Source of the DNA: Actinomycetota bacterium
GTDB lineage: Bacteria; Actinomycetota; Acidimicrobiia; Acidimicrobiales; MedAcidi-G1
Assembly: GCA_014381945.1 (NCBI GenBank)
Contig: JACNKQ010000029.1
Coordinates: 1 to 55,658, forward strand
Direction: 5' to 3'
Length of the DNA stretch: 55,658 bases
The notes beneath the pieces were generated by a model. That model was not told the origin of the DNA and made no database searches. It worked only from the letters and a program-made list of their open reading frames with translations. Every line of letters begins with the position of its first letter. Position 1 is the stretch's first letter. This document shows, piece by piece, positions 34,206 through 43,748 of the stretch. The position numbers and the translations under genes are program-made.

Positions 34206-34991
34206 ATGCCCCGGTTGACCGCCGCATTCTTCGCGCTCCTGTTCGCCCTGACTGCCTCTCCGGCCGCAGCGGCGAACATCTCCGGTGGCGCTGAAGCCAC
34301 ACAGTCGAGCCCGATCGCTGCCGGAGCCGTGGGCCACAGCGCGTTCGACGGGATCTCCATCGTCGAGGCACGCATCGCCCGCACCAGCGACGTACTCGAC
34401 GGCTACCGCATCCGCGTCGGTGTCGCTGCACGCACCGTGGCCGACGCCAACCGCATCGTCGCCGAACAGGTGGCCGGCGCTGACGAGCTCCGCGACGAAT
34501 ACGCCGCTGTGATCGAGGGCCTCGACGACAGCGACCGCTCGCGCCTCGAATCCGAGGCCGACGCCCGAAGCGGCACCTCGGCCATGATCCGCAAGGTCGC
34601 CTCCTCCGACTGGGTCTGCCCGGTCGACGGCGAGATGGAGTTCCGCGACACCTGGGGCGAACCCCGCTCCGGTGGCCGCACGCACGACGGCGTCGACATC
34701 ATGGCCCGCTCGCGAACACCTCTGCTCGCACCCGAGGCCGGCACGGTCACCTTCCGTTGGGACTCCATCGGCGGCAAGTCCTTCGACCTGATCGCCGCCG
34801 ACGGCGACTACTACTTCGGCACCCACCTGCGCTCCTTCGGCACCGAGGGCGAGGTCGAGGCCGGCGAGGTGATCGGCTACGTCGGCCGCACCGGCAACGC
34901 CGTCGGCAACCACCTGCACTTCGAGTACCACCCGGGCGGCAAGGGCAACTCCGTCAACCCGTTCTACCTGATCGACACGCACTGCCGCTAG
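34206..34991 (+). CDS. secreted M23 (LytM-type) metallopeptidase
   Basis: The 261-residue product has a signal peptide (cleavage near Ala22-Ala23), a helical region, and a C-terminal peptidase M23 domain. Zinc and catalytic residues are His160 and Asp164 (HDGVD), His207 and the HLH at 236-238 (NHLHFEYH). All ligands are present, so it should be active, unlike degenerate LytM activators. It would cut peptidoglycan cross-bridges or stems outside the membrane. Confidence 0.9.
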   Translation: MPRLTAAFFALLFALTASPAAAANISGGAEATQSSPIAAGAVGHSAFDGISIVEARIARTSDVLDGYRIRVGVAARTVADANRIVAEQVAGADELRDEYAAVIEGLDDSDRSRLESEADARSGTSAMIRKVASSDWVCPVDGEMEFRDTWGEPRSGGRTHDGVDIMARSRTPLLAPEAGTVTFRWDSIGGKSFDLIAADGDYYFGTHLRSFGTEGEVEAGEVIGYVGRTGNAVGNHLHFEYHPGGKGNSVNPFYLIDTHCR

Positions 34992-35055
34992 GGGCTCCAG
35001 CGGGCCGACAGATCCCCAAAGGTGGGCCGTGCATCACCTGGGGCCCGGGTCTGAA

Positions 35056-35823
35056 TCAGGCGCCGATTGCGTGGTATCCGCCGTCTACGTGGATCATCTC
35101 GCCGGTCGTCGCCGGGAACCAGTCGGACAGAAGCGCCACACACGCCTTCGCCACGGGCCCACCGTCGTTGACATCCCAGCCCAGCGGTGCCCGGGTGCCC
35201 CAGGCGTCCTCGAACGCAGCGAAGCCCGGGATGCTCTTGGCGGCCAACGTGCGGATCGGACCGGCGGCGACCATGTTGACCCGGATGCCGTCGCCGCCGA
35301 GCGACCGCGCCAGATAGCGGGACGCCGATTCGAGGGCGGCCTTGGCCACACCCATCCAGTTGTAGGCCGGCCAGGCGAAGCGGGCGTCGAAGTCGAGGCC
35401 GACGATCGAGCCGCCGTCGGTCATCAGGGGCGCTACGACCTCTGCGACGGTCTTGAGCGAATAGGCGGAGATCTCGACTGCGATCGACACGTCCTCCCAC
35501 TGGGCTGCCATGAAGTCCTCGCCGAGGCACACCTCGGGGGCGAAGCCGATGGCGTGGAGGGCTCCGTCGACACGGTCCCATTTTTTGGCAAGGTGCTCGC
35601 GCACGGCAGCGGCCTGCTCAGGCGAGGTCACGTCGAACTCGAGCACCTCGGCCTCAGCGGGGAGTTTGCGGGCGGTTCGCTCCGTGAGGCGCATGCCCCG
35701 TCCGGCGCCCGTCAGTACGATCTCGGCGCCCTCCTCCTGGGCCAGCTTCGCCACGGCGAAGGCCAGCGAGGCATCGGTGAGGACACCTGTGATCAGCAGT
35801 CGTTTCCCGTCAAGGATTCCCAC
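35056..35823 (-). CDS. fabI: enoyl-ACP reductase, FabI/InhA type
   Basis: The 255-residue short-chain dehydrogenase-like protein reduces trans-2-enoyl-ACP with NAD(P)H in fatty-acid synthesis. The N-terminal GKRLLITGVLTDASLAFAVA and LTGAGRGMRL match FabI cofactor binding. The catalytic pair is Tyr154 and Lys161 (AYNWMGVAK) with the seven-residue spacing of InhA. AAGGAG precedes GTG 35823. The usual partner, fabG/mabA, is not adjacent. Confidence 0.9.
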   Translation of the reverse strand: MGILDGKRLLITGVLTDASLAFAVAKLAQEEGAEIVLTGAGRGMRLTERTARKLPAEAEVLEFDVTSPEQAAAVREHLAKKWDRVDGALHAIGFAPEVCLGEDFMAAQWEDVSIAVEISAYSLKTVAEVVAPLMTDGGSIVGLDFDARFAWPAYNWMGVAKAALESASRYLARSLGGDGIRVNMVAAGPIRTLAAKSIPGFAAFEDAWGTRAPLGWDVNDGGPVAKACVALLSDWFPATTGEMIHVDGGYHAIGA

Positions 35824-35957
35824 GACGCACTCCTTGGATCGGTCGGGCAGGCACCGGTTGGCGCCGCTGTCGCCCCGGCACCGTACCGCCCGACCGTGGC
35901 GTGCATGGTGAACACGGCTCCTCAGAGGAGGGCAGGGGCGTCGGTATGCTCCGGCCG

Positions 35958-37958
35958 ATGAGCGCTCAGGCAACCTCCGTCACAAGCGCTCGCATCCGCC
36001 TGGCGCTGTCGGCCTTCGTCCTGCTGTTCGTCGAGTTGGCCCTGATCCGGTGGCTGGGCGCCAACATCATCTACCTCGCCTACTTCTCCAACTTCGTGCT
36101 CGTGGGCAGCTTTCTAGGCATCGGCCTCGGCTTCCTGTGGGCGAGCCGTTCCGAGCGGTCCCTGTTCCCGTGGGCGGCGGTCGCCCTCGCCGTGTTCGTG
36201 GCAATGGTGCGACTGTTCGACGTCAACATCGAGGTCGGCGGATCGAACCTCATCTTCTTCGCCGACCAGCGGCCGGTCGGCCCGCCCCGTTGGATCATGC
36301 TCCCGATCGTGTTCGCCGCCGTCGCCCTGTGCGTGGCGGCAATCGCCGACGGCGTGGCCCGCAACTTCAAGCGCCTCGAACCGCTCGATGCCTACCGCTG
36401 GGACCTGATCGGCTCGATACTCGGCGTGGTGGGTTTCTCGGCACTCGCCTTCCTGCGCTCCCCGCCGGTGGTGTGGGGCCTCATCGTCGGCTCACTCCTG
36501 TTGGGCCTGGTCTGGCAGCACGGCGTACCGGCCCGCCGATGGGGTGCGGCGTCGCTGCTCCTGCTGGTGGTGGTGCTGGGCGTCGAGTCGTTCGGCGGCT
36601 CGCAGGCATGGTCGCCCTACTACGCACTCTCCTGGGACCAGCACGACGAGGGCGGGATCGTCATGCGCATCAACGACGTCGCCACCTGGGATCAGCACCC
36701 GAAGCACGAGGCGGCCATGTACGACTTCGTCTACGACTTCCGAACCGCCGAAGAAGTCGGCGACGTGCTGATCATCGGCGCAGGTTCCGGCAACGACGTG
36801 TCGGTCGCCCTCGGCCATGGTGCCGACCGGGTCGACGCCGTCGAGATCGACCCGGTCATCCTCGACGTGGCACGTTCCAACCACCCGAAACAGCCCTATG
36901 CCGACCAGAGGGTCAACGTCCACATCGACGACGGCCGTGCCTTTCTCGAACGTACCGACCGCCAGTGGGACCTCATCCTGCTGGCGCTCCCGGACTCGCT
37001 CACCGTCGTGCTGGGTCAGGGCTCGATCCGGCTCGAGAGCTACCTCTTCACCGAGGAGGCCATCACCGCATACCGCGACCACCTGGCCCCCGGTGGGGTC
37101 TTCGGGATGTACAACTTCATGCGCGAGGCATGGCTGGTCGACCGCTATGCGGTCACGCTGGCCGAAGCCTTCGGGGCAGCACCCTGCGTCGTCGATCCGC
37201 AGGCCAACCTGCTCACGGTGCTCGCCGTCTCCAGCGACCCCGACGCACTGCGCTGCGACGGCGACGGCCGCTGGACGGCATCTGCCGCCGACCCCGAACC
37301 GGTAACCGACGACCGGCCCTTCCCGTACCTGCGGACGCCGCACATACCCCGCTTCTACCTGATGGCGATCGCCCTGGTCCTCGGTGCCTCCGTCCTGGCC
37401 GTACGGGCTGCCGCCGGCCCGATGCGTGGGCTCTGGCGCCAGTCCGATGTCTTCTTCATGGGGCTGGCGTTCCTGCTGCTCGAGACAAAAAACGTCGTCG
37501 AGTTCGCCCTGCTGTTCGGTACCACCTGGTTCGTGAACGCACTCGTGTTCGTGTCGGTGCTCGTGTCGGTGCTGGCGGCGGTCGAGGTCAGCCGCCGGGT
37601 GCGGCTGCGACGGCCTGAATGGCTCTATGCCGTGCTGGCCGCAACCCTGGCCCTGAACTGGATCGTGCCGACCGAGTGGCTCCTCACCCTGGCGCCGGGA
37701 GCGCGGCTGGCCGTGGCCGGAGGCGTGGCGTTTCTCCCGATCTTCACGGCCAACCTCATCTTCGCCGACCGCTTCCGCGACGAGGAGGATTCGACCGCGG
37801 CCTTCGGCGCCAACGTCCTGGGGGCGGTGGTGGGAGGCGTGCTCGAGTACACGGCACTGCTCACCGGCTATCGGGGCCTGCTGTTCATCGTCGCCGCCGC
37901 ATATGCCCTCGCCCTGTTGGCCGGTCGCCGCCATCTGCGTCCGGCCGTCGGGGCCTGA
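35958..37958 (+). CDS. membrane-embedded spermidine synthase-like protein (1)
   Basis: The 666-residue protein has about six membrane helices, a soluble spermidine-synthase-like domain, and about seven further helices. The SAM-type pocket is visible as VLIIGAGSGNDV and AVEIDPVILDVA, with DDGRAFLE as the next motif; the catalytic Asp region LALPDSLT follows. Such fused proteins are widespread and their reaction is not established. ATG 35958 is seven bases after TATGCT (35945-35950); ATG 35946 is in frame but lies inside that hexamer. Confidence 0.8.
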   Translation: MSAQATSVTSARIRLALSAFVLLFVELALIRWLGANIIYLAYFSNFVLVGSFLGIGLGFLWASRSERSLFPWAAVALAVFVAMVRLFDVNIEVGGSNLIFFADQRPVGPPRWIMLPIVFAAVALCVAAIADGVARNFKRLEPLDAYRWDLIGSILGVVGFSALAFLRSPPVVWGLIVGSLLLGLVWQHGVPARRWGAASLLLLVVVLGVESFGGSQAWSPYYALSWDQHDEGGIVMRINDVATWDQHPKHEAAMYDFVYDFRTAEEVGDVLIIGAGSGNDVSVALGHGADRVDAVEIDPVILDVARSNHPKQPYADQRVNVHIDDGRAFLERTDRQWDLILLALPDSLTVVLGQGSIRLESYLFTEEAITAYRDHLAPGGVFGMYNFMREAWLVDRYAVTLAEAFGAAPCVVDPQANLLTVLAVSSDPDALRCDGDGRWTASAADPEPVTDDRPFPYLRTPHIPRFYLMAIALVLGASVLAVRAAAGPMRGLWRQSDVFFMGLAFLLLETKNVVEFALLFGTTWFVNALVFVSVLVSVLAAVEVSRRVRLRRPEWLYAVLAATLALNWIVPTEWLLTLAPGARLAVAGGVAFLPIFTANLIFADRFRDEEDSTAAFGANVLGAVVGGVLEYTALLTGYRGLLFIVAAAYALALLAGRRHLRPAVGA

Positions 37959-37995
37959 GGCGCCGATGCGACGCGGCGCGTCCGGCGCAGGCTCC

Positions 37996-38001
37996 TAGGA
38001 T
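37996..38001 (+). promoter_or_regulatory. -10 element of leaderless F420 reductase gene
   Basis: TAGGAT, then TCCGCA, then ATG 38008. Confidence 0.5.
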
Positions 38002-38007
38002 TCCGCA

Positions 38008-38664
38008 ATGGACATCGGAGTGCTCGGCGCAACCGGACCCGCAGGTCGGGCCATGGTGCTCCGCCTCGCCTCGGTGGGCTTCGATGTGGTCGTCGGTTCC
38101 CGTTCGGCGGCGAGGGCAGCCGAGACCTGCGATGAACTGCTCGCAGAGTTTCCGGGCCACGATCTGTCGATCAGTTCCGGCGACAACGACGAGGCGGCGG
38201 GCTGCGACCTCGTCATCATCGCCACGCCGTGGGAGGCCGCACCCGAGGTCGCTTCGTCGGTCGCCCGGCACCTCAACCGCAAGGTAGTGATCTGCATGTC
38301 GAACGCCCTGGCCAGGGTGGCGGGCGAGTTCCAGCCCCTCGTCCCGCCGCGTGGCTCGGTGTCGGCCAACGTGCAGGCCATGGTCCCCGGCGCCTACGTG
38401 GTCGCCGCCATGCACCATGTACCGGCCGTCGAACTGGGAGCCATCGATGAGGAGGTGCACAGCGACGTCCTGATCTGTTCCGACCATCCGTGGGCCATCG
38501 AGACCGTCTCGCGCATTGTCGAGAAAATCCCCGGTGCCCGACCGCTCGACGCCGGACGCCTCTCGAATGCGACAGCCATCGAGGCCTTCACAGCCGTGAT
38601 GCTGCAGCTCAACACCCGTTACAAGACGCGGGTAGCCGTTCGGTTCATCGGCATCGACGACTGA
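38008..38664 (+). CDS. npdG: NADPH-dependent F420 reductase
   Basis: The 218-residue product exchanges hydride between NADP(H) and coenzyme F420. It opens with the nucleotide-binding GVLGATGPAGRAMV and the NADP-specific GSRSAARA, and continues with DLVIIATPWEAAPEV and KVVICMSNAL typical of Fno/NpdG. Its presence, with LLM oxidoreductases later in the window, indicates that the cell makes F420. It is a single-gene unit before thrS. Confidence 0.88.
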   Translation: MDIGVLGATGPAGRAMVLRLASVGFDVVVGSRSAARAAETCDELLAEFPGHDLSISSGDNDEAAGCDLVIIATPWEAAPEVASSVARHLNRKVVICMSNALARVAGEFQPLVPPRGSVSANVQAMVPGAYVVAAMHHVPAVELGAIDEEVHSDVLICSDHPWAIETVSRIVEKIPGARPLDAGRLSNATAIEAFTAVMLQLNTRYKTRVAVRFIGIDD

Positions 38665-38734
38665 GCGGTTGCATCGGTCCCTCCCCGAAACCCATGGGCA
38701 GGGCCGCACCTGCCGGTAGGTAACCTCGGTGCCC

Positions 38735-40711
38735 ATGGCCGACATCACCGTCTCGCTGCCCGACGGCTCGGAGCGCACGCTGCCGTCCGGGGCGACCGCT
38801 GCCGACCTGGCCGCCGACATCGGGCCCGGCCTGGCGAGGGACGCAATTGCGGCGGTCGTCGACGGCACAGGGTGCGACCTGGCCGTTCCGCTCGCCGACG
38901 GTGCCACCGTCGAGATCACCACCCCAGGCTCCGACCGGGGCCTCGAGACGCTGCGCCACTCGACCGCCCATGTGCTCGCCCAGGCGGTGCTCGGCCTCTG
39001 GCCCGGCGCCACGTTCGCCATCGGCCCGCCGATCGACCACGGCTTCTACTACGACTTCGATCTTCCCGACGGCGCCACGTTCGATCCCGAGGACCTCGAG
39101 ACGATCGATGAACGCATGCGCGAGATCATCGCTGCCGACCAGGCCTTCGTGCGGGGGGAGTCCGATGTCGCAGAGGCGCTCGAGATATTCGCCGACCACG
39201 CCTACAAGCGCGAGATCATCGAGAAGGTCACCTCGGGCGGTGCCGCCGGTGACCTGGCCGACGAGGCAGGAGCCGGGGGAGTAGGGGAACAGCTCAGCTA
39301 CTACCGCAACGGCGACGACTTCGTGGACCTCTGCCGTGGCCCCCACGTTCCGTCCACGGGCCGCCTCGGCCACTTCGCACTGCAGAAGGTGGCCGGCGCC
39401 TACTGGCGGGGCGACGAGACACGTCCGATGCTCCAACGCATCTACGGCACCGCCTGGTCGACAGGCAAGGACCTGCGGGGCCACCTGCACCGCCTCGCCG
39501 AGGCCGAAAAGCGCGACCATCGGCGCCTCGCCGCCGAACTCGACCTGGTCTCCTGGCCCGAGGTCCTCGGGCCGGGCCTCGCCGTCTGGCACCCCAGGGG
39601 GGCGACGGTCCGCAAGATCATCGAGGACTACAGCAGGTCCCGGCACGAGGCCGGCGGCTACGACTTCGTCTTCAGCCCGCACATCGCCAAGTCGGTGCTC
39701 TGGGAGACCAGCGGCCACCTCGACTTCTACGCCGACAGCATGTATCCGCCCATGGAGATGGACGGGGCCTCGTACTACCCGAAGCCCATGAACTGTCCGT
39801 TCCACGTCACCGTGTTCCAGAGCAGCCAGCGCAGCTACCGCGACCTCCCAAAGCGCTACTTCGAACTCGGCGCCGTCTACCGCTACGAATTGTCGGGCGC
39901 CATCCACGGCCTGCTGCGCAGTCGGGGCTTCACCCAGGACGATGCCCACATCTTCTGCACCCGCGAGCAGGTCGCCGACGAGCTGGCATCGCTGCTCGAC
40001 TTCACGATCTCGGTGCTGAAGGCCTTCGGCTTCGACGACTTCCAGGCCAAGCTCTCGACCCGCCCCGAGGAGAAGTCGGTGGGCGACCAGGAACTCTGGG
40101 ACCTCGCCACCGACGGCCTGCGGTCGGCGCTGGAGTCGGCCGGCCTCGCCTACGAGGTCGACGAGGGCGGTGGCGCCTTCTATGGTCCCAAGATCGATGT
40201 CGACGTCACCGACGCCATCGGGCGCCCATGGCAGCTGTCCACGCTGCAACTCGACTTCAACCTCCCCGAGCGCTTCGGCCTCGAGTACATCGGCGCCGAT
40301 GGCGCCCGCCACCAGCCCGTGATGATCCACCGGGCGTTGATGGGGTCGATCGAGCGCTTCTTCGGCGTGCTCCTCGAGCACTACGCCGGCGCATTCCCCG
40401 CATGGCTGGCCCCCGAACAGGTCCGGGTGCTCCCGGTTGCCGACGTGCACCAGGATTACGCCGACCAGGTGCTCGCCCGTCTGGTCGACGAGGGCTTCCG
40501 AGCCACCGTCGACCCGGCCGACGAACCGCTGGGCAAGCGGGTCCGTTCCGCCAAGACCGCCAAGTTGCCCCATGTGCTGGTCGTAGGGGACGACGATGTC
40601 GCCAACGACACCGTCGGCGACAACGCCCGTGGCGCCGACAAGCCTGAACGCGACCTGCCGCTCGACGATTTCGTCGAGCGCCTGGCCGCACTGGTCGCCG
40701 AACGCCGGTGA
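38735..40711 (+). CDS. thrS: threonyl-tRNA synthetase
   Basis: The 658-residue enzyme charges tRNA-Thr. It has an N-terminal TGS domain, an editing domain (HSTAHVLAQAV and CRGPHVP), a class II catalytic core (MNCPFHVTVF with a zinc Cys, YELSGAIHGLLRSRGFTQDD as motif 2) and an anticodon-binding C-terminus (PEQVRVLPV). ATG 38735 follows TAACCT by eight bases; a GTG at 38729 is in frame. The gene overlaps the next by four bases. Confidence 0.97.
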   Translation: MADITVSLPDGSERTLPSGATAADLAADIGPGLARDAIAAVVDGTGCDLAVPLADGATVEITTPGSDRGLETLRHSTAHVLAQAVLGLWPGATFAIGPPIDHGFYYDFDLPDGATFDPEDLETIDERMREIIAADQAFVRGESDVAEALEIFADHAYKREIIEKVTSGGAAGDLADEAGAGGVGEQLSYYRNGDDFVDLCRGPHVPSTGRLGHFALQKVAGAYWRGDETRPMLQRIYGTAWSTGKDLRGHLHRLAEAEKRDHRRLAAELDLVSWPEVLGPGLAVWHPRGATVRKIIEDYSRSRHEAGGYDFVFSPHIAKSVLWETSGHLDFYADSMYPPMEMDGASYYPKPMNCPFHVTVFQSSQRSYRDLPKRYFELGAVYRYELSGAIHGLLRSRGFTQDDAHIFCTREQVADELASLLDFTISVLKAFGFDDFQAKLSTRPEEKSVGDQELWDLATDGLRSALESAGLAYEVDEGGGAFYGPKIDVDVTDAIGRPWQLSTLQLDFNLPERFGLEYIGADGARHQPVMIHRALMGSIERFFGVLLEHYAGAFPAWLAPEQVRVLPVADVHQDYADQVLARLVDEGFRATVDPADEPLGKRVRSAKTAKLPHVLVVGDDDVANDTVGDNARGADKPERDLPLDDFVERLAALVAERR

Positions 40712-41235
40712 GCCGCCTCGACCACCTCTGGGCCGGCTGGCGCCAGGCCTACCTCGACGGCACCGGCGAGGATGGGCGCCTTGCCGACTCACTCGAGATT
40801 CCCGAGGGCGGTTCGCTGTTCAGCGTCGTGGAACAGAGCGGCCTTCCCGACGAGGAGTCTTTCGTACTCCATCGCGGTGACTCCGCCTTCGCCATGCTCA
40901 ACATCTACCCGTACACGTCAGGCCACACGATGGTGATGCCGAAGCGTCCCGTCGGTTCCCTGGCCGACCTGACCGATGACGAGCACGCCGAGCTCTGGTC
41001 GATGGTCCGGGATGCGGTGGCAGCCATCGAGGCCGCCTACGGGCCGGGTGGAATCAACGTCGGCCTCAACCAGGGGCGTGCCGCCGGCGCCGGTATACCC
41101 GAGCACCTCCACGTTCACTGTGTGGCGCGCTGGGCGGGCGACACCAACTTCATGACCGCAACGGCCGGTGTGCGGGTGCTCCCCGAGGCCTTGGCCGAGT
41201 CCTGGTTGAAGTTGCGGCAGCACTGGCCGGCCTGA
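40708..41235 (+). CDS. HIT-family protein, Ap4A phosphorylase-like
   Basis: The 175-residue product has the histidine triad HLHVHCV in PEHLHVHCVARW, preceded by the glycine-rich NVGLNQGRAAGAGI. It matches the actinobacterial HIT group of diadenosine tetraphosphate phosphorylase (the Rv2613c type), which also lies next to thrS in mycobacteria. It would split dinucleoside polyphosphates made as by-products of aminoacyl-tRNA synthetases. GTG 40708 overlaps the thrS stop by four bases. Confidence 0.85.
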   Translation: MSRLDHLWAGWRQAYLDGTGEDGRLADSLEIPEGGSLFSVVEQSGLPDEESFVLHRGDSAFAMLNIYPYTSGHTMVMPKRPVGSLADLTDDEHAELWSMVRDAVAAIEAAYGPGGINVGLNQGRAAGAGIPEHLHVHCVARWAGDTNFMTATAGVRVLPEALAESWLKLRQHWPA

Positions 41236-41255
41236 TACCGGAGTCCCCGATGTGT

Positions 41256-41261
41256 GAGAAT
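41256..41261 (+). promoter_or_regulatory. -10 element of leaderless hydrolase lipoprotein gene
   Basis: GAGAAT, then TGGGGC, then ATG 41268. The same GAGAAT-six-ATG arrangement is triplicated at 30511-30569. Confidence 0.55.
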
Positions 41262-41267
41262 TGGGGC

Positions 41268-42830
41268 ATGCGGCGGGAGGCGTTTCTGGCAGCGACCCTG
41301 GCAGTCGTGCTGTTCGGTGCAGGGTGCGGCTCGGATGTTCCGGAGCAGGTCCTCGGCAACGTCGAGTACATCTCCACGACATCCACCGTGCCACCGACGA
41401 CGGCTGTGCCCACGACGGCTGTGCCCACTACCACGACGGCTGTGCCCACTACCACGACAGAAGTTCCGGCAGGTGGCCTGAAGTGGCGGCCCTGTGAGGA
41501 CCTCGAATGTTCATCGATCGAGGTGCCTATGGTCCACGACGACCCGTCGCAGGGCACGATCCGGATCGCACTGAACCGGTATTCGGCCAGGCCAGGGGGG
41601 CGCATCGGTGTCCTGTTGGTGAACCCGGGCGGACCGGGTGGCTCCGGTGTCGATCTCGTCGCCGACATGGGATGGATTCTGGATCAGGTAGTCCCCGGCT
41701 TCGACGTGATCGGCTTCGATCCGCGGGGTGTCGGCGGCAGCACGCCGGTTGCCTGTGTGGAGGATCTCGACGATCTGGTGTTCGTACTCGAGGACAACGA
41801 GGATCCTGCACAGTTGTTCGAACTGGAGGACGCCTTTGCTGTGGCGTGCCTCGAGAACTCCGGGGACCTGGCGCTGCACGTGGGCACCAACAGCGTTGCC
41901 CGCGACATGGACCTGATCCGGGAGGCGCTGGGCGAGGAGCAGATCTCGTTCCTCGGCTACTCGTACGGGTCGCGGATAGGGGCGGTCTACGCAGCGATGT
42001 TCCCGGATCGGGTCCGGGCCATGGTGCTCGACGGACCGGTCGACCCCGCTGAGCAGATCAGTTCGGCCAGTCCGATCCAGGGCCGGGGCTTCGAAGACGC
42101 CTGGGACAACTTCTCTGCAACTTGCAGTGATGATCCTCCCTGTTCGCTCGAGGTCCACGGCGGAGCGGAGTCCGCCTTCGCCACGGTGGATGCGCTGTTG
42201 GCAGAGGGCGACATCCCGGCAGGTGATCGGATCCTGACCCGGGGAGAGTTCCAGTTGGGCGTGGCCATGGCGTTGTACTCCCCCTACACGTGGGGGGACC
42301 TGATCCAGGCCTTCGAGGAGGCCCTCGATGAGGGCACGGGTGGGGGCTTCCAGTCGCTCGCCGACATGATGATGGGGCGCCGGGACGACGGCACCTACGA
42401 CAACTCGCAGGCCGTGAACTTCCTGGTGAACTGTGCCGACGATCCTCTGCGTCCCAGCCAGGAGGCATTTTCCGAGTTGGTCGATGCGGCGGCGGACACG
42501 TTCGAGCACTTCGGGCCGAGTTTCAGGGCGATGACGGGCTGTGGTTCTCTGCCTGAATCGGTCGATCCGCTGCACGTGGAGCCTGCGGACCTGGCCGTAC
42601 CGGTGCTGGTGATCGCCCTCGAGGGTGACCCGGCGACGCCGATGGCGTGGGCCCGTGCGCTGGCCGACTCGATCGGCGACGCTGTGCTGATCACCTCCGA
42701 CGGTGAGGGGCATACGGCCTTTCTGTCCAACTCATGGTGTGTGACCGACGTGGTCATCGCCTACCTCGCCGACCTGGTCGTTCCCGAGGACGGCTGGTCG
42801 TGTGTCGAGCAAGAGTACCTCTCCGGCTAG
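41268..42830 (+). CDS. lipoprotein alpha/beta hydrolase, tripeptidyl-aminopeptidase type
   Basis: The 520-residue protein has a lipoprotein signal ending in Cys20 (LFGAGC), a Thr/Pro/Ala repeat linker (TTAVP and TTTTAVP units, about residues 44-67), and an alpha/beta hydrolase domain. The nucleophile Ser is in GYSYGSR, the acid is the Asp in LEGDPATP and the catalytic His is in GEGHTAF. Actinobacterial relatives (SlpD/E, tripeptidyl aminopeptidase) release short N-terminal peptides outside the cell. ATG 41268 is chosen from the -10 and the signal; an ATG at 41250 adds six residues. Confidence 0.88.
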   Translation: MRREAFLAATLAVVLFGAGCGSDVPEQVLGNVEYISTTSTVPPTTAVPTTAVPTTTTAVPTTTTEVPAGGLKWRPCEDLECSSIEVPMVHDDPSQGTIRIALNRYSARPGGRIGVLLVNPGGPGGSGVDLVADMGWILDQVVPGFDVIGFDPRGVGGSTPVACVEDLDDLVFVLEDNEDPAQLFELEDAFAVACLENSGDLALHVGTNSVARDMDLIREALGEEQISFLGYSYGSRIGAVYAAMFPDRVRAMVLDGPVDPAEQISSASPIQGRGFEDAWDNFSATCSDDPPCSLEVHGGAESAFATVDALLAEGDIPAGDRILTRGEFQLGVAMALYSPYTWGDLIQAFEEALDEGTGGGFQSLADMMMGRRDDGTYDNSQAVNFLVNCADDPLRPSQEAFSELVDAAADTFEHFGPSFRAMTGCGSLPESVDPLHVEPADLAVPVLVIALEGDPATPMAWARALADSIGDAVLITSDGEGHTAFLSNSWCVTDVVIAYLADLVVPEDGWSCVEQEYLSG

Positions 42831-42852
42831 AATCGGGACTCGTTCTCATTAT
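42828..42852. promoter_or_regulatory. Zur-like box overlapping the zinc permease promoter
   Basis: TAGAAT (42828-42833) is a -10 for the permease gene. The region 42834-42852, read on the minus strand as ATAATGAGAACGAGTCCCG, aligns with the box at 44603-44622 (ATAATGGGAATGGTTCCCAG). It would cover the transcription start near 42840, as expected for repression by a zinc sensor. The two copies frame the zinc uptake genes. Confidence 0.6.
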
Positions 42853-42881
42853 CGCAACCTCGTCGGAAGGCCGGTCCCCCC

Positions 42882-43748
42882 GTGGAGTTCCTCACCGATC
42901 CCTGGACCTGGTGGATCGAGCCGTTCACCGCCAACGTGTTCATGCAGCGGGCCCTGCTGGCCGGCCTGCTCGCCGTGGTCGCCACGTCGGTCGTCGGGAC
43001 ATGGGTCGTGCTGCGGGGGATGACATTCCTCGGCGATGCGCTCGCCCATGGGGTGCTGCCCGGCATCGCCCTGGCCGTGGTGATCGGGGTGAGCCCCACG
43101 CTCGGCGCCTTGGTCGCCGCTGCGGTGATGGTGGGCGGGGTCCATGTGGTGCGCAGGCACTCGCCGCTGCCCGAGGACGCCTCGATCGGCCTGTTGTTCG
43201 TGGGCATGCTGGCGCTGGCTGTCGTGATCGTGTCGGCGGGAGCGGCCGCGGACGCAGGCGACCTCCATCGGGTTCTCTTTGGTTCGGTCACCGGCCTCGA
43301 GGCGGCCGACCTATGGCGCCAGGCGGTCGCTGCTGCGATCGCCGTCGGCGGGGCGATGGCCTTCCACCGGGCGTTCCTGGTGCTCACCTTCGACGAGACG
43401 CAGGCAGCGCTGCTGGGCCTGCGCCCACGGCTCACCCACATCGTCCTCATGGGCCTGGTGGCGATGTCCGTGGTGGCCTCGTTCGAGGCGGTCGGCAGCC
43501 TGCTCGTCTTCGCCTTCCTCGTGGCGCCTCCGGCGACAGCGGTTCTGCTGGTGCGCCGTATCCCGCTTGTGATGGTGGCGGCGGTCGCTGTGGGCTCGGT
43601 CGCGGTCGTGGCGGGTGCGCTGATCAGCTTTCACCACGACACCGCCGCCGGAGCGACGATGGCCCTGGTTGCCGTGCTCATCTGCTTCGTCGTGATGGCC
43701 GTTCAGGGCCTACGGGGTTCGAGAGAGGTGCCTCAGCCGCCAGCCTGA
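42882..43748 (+). CDS. zinc/manganese-type ABC permease (ZnuB-like)
   Basis: The 288-residue polytopic protein belongs to the ABC-3 metal permease family: VVLRGMTFLGDALAHGVLPG near residues 42-61, LFGSVTGLEAADLW, and a late FLVAPPATAVLLVRR. It has about eight helices. GTG 42882 follows a GGAAGG site at about 11 bases. The solute-binding protein gene is convergent on the other strand, the two coding ends overlapping by 16 bases. No metal-type ATPase gene is next to them. Confidence 0.88.
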   Translation: MEFLTDPWTWWIEPFTANVFMQRALLAGLLAVVATSVVGTWVVLRGMTFLGDALAHGVLPGIALAVVIGVSPTLGALVAAAVMVGGVHVVRRHSPLPEDASIGLLFVGMLALAVVIVSAGAAADAGDLHRVLFGSVTGLEAADLWRQAVAAAIAVGGAMAFHRAFLVLTFDETQAALLGLRPRLTHIVLMGLVAMSVVASFEAVGSLLVFAFLVAPPATAVLLVRRIPLVMVAAVAVGSVAVVAGALISFHHDTAAGATMALVAVLICFVVMAVQGLRGSREVPQPPA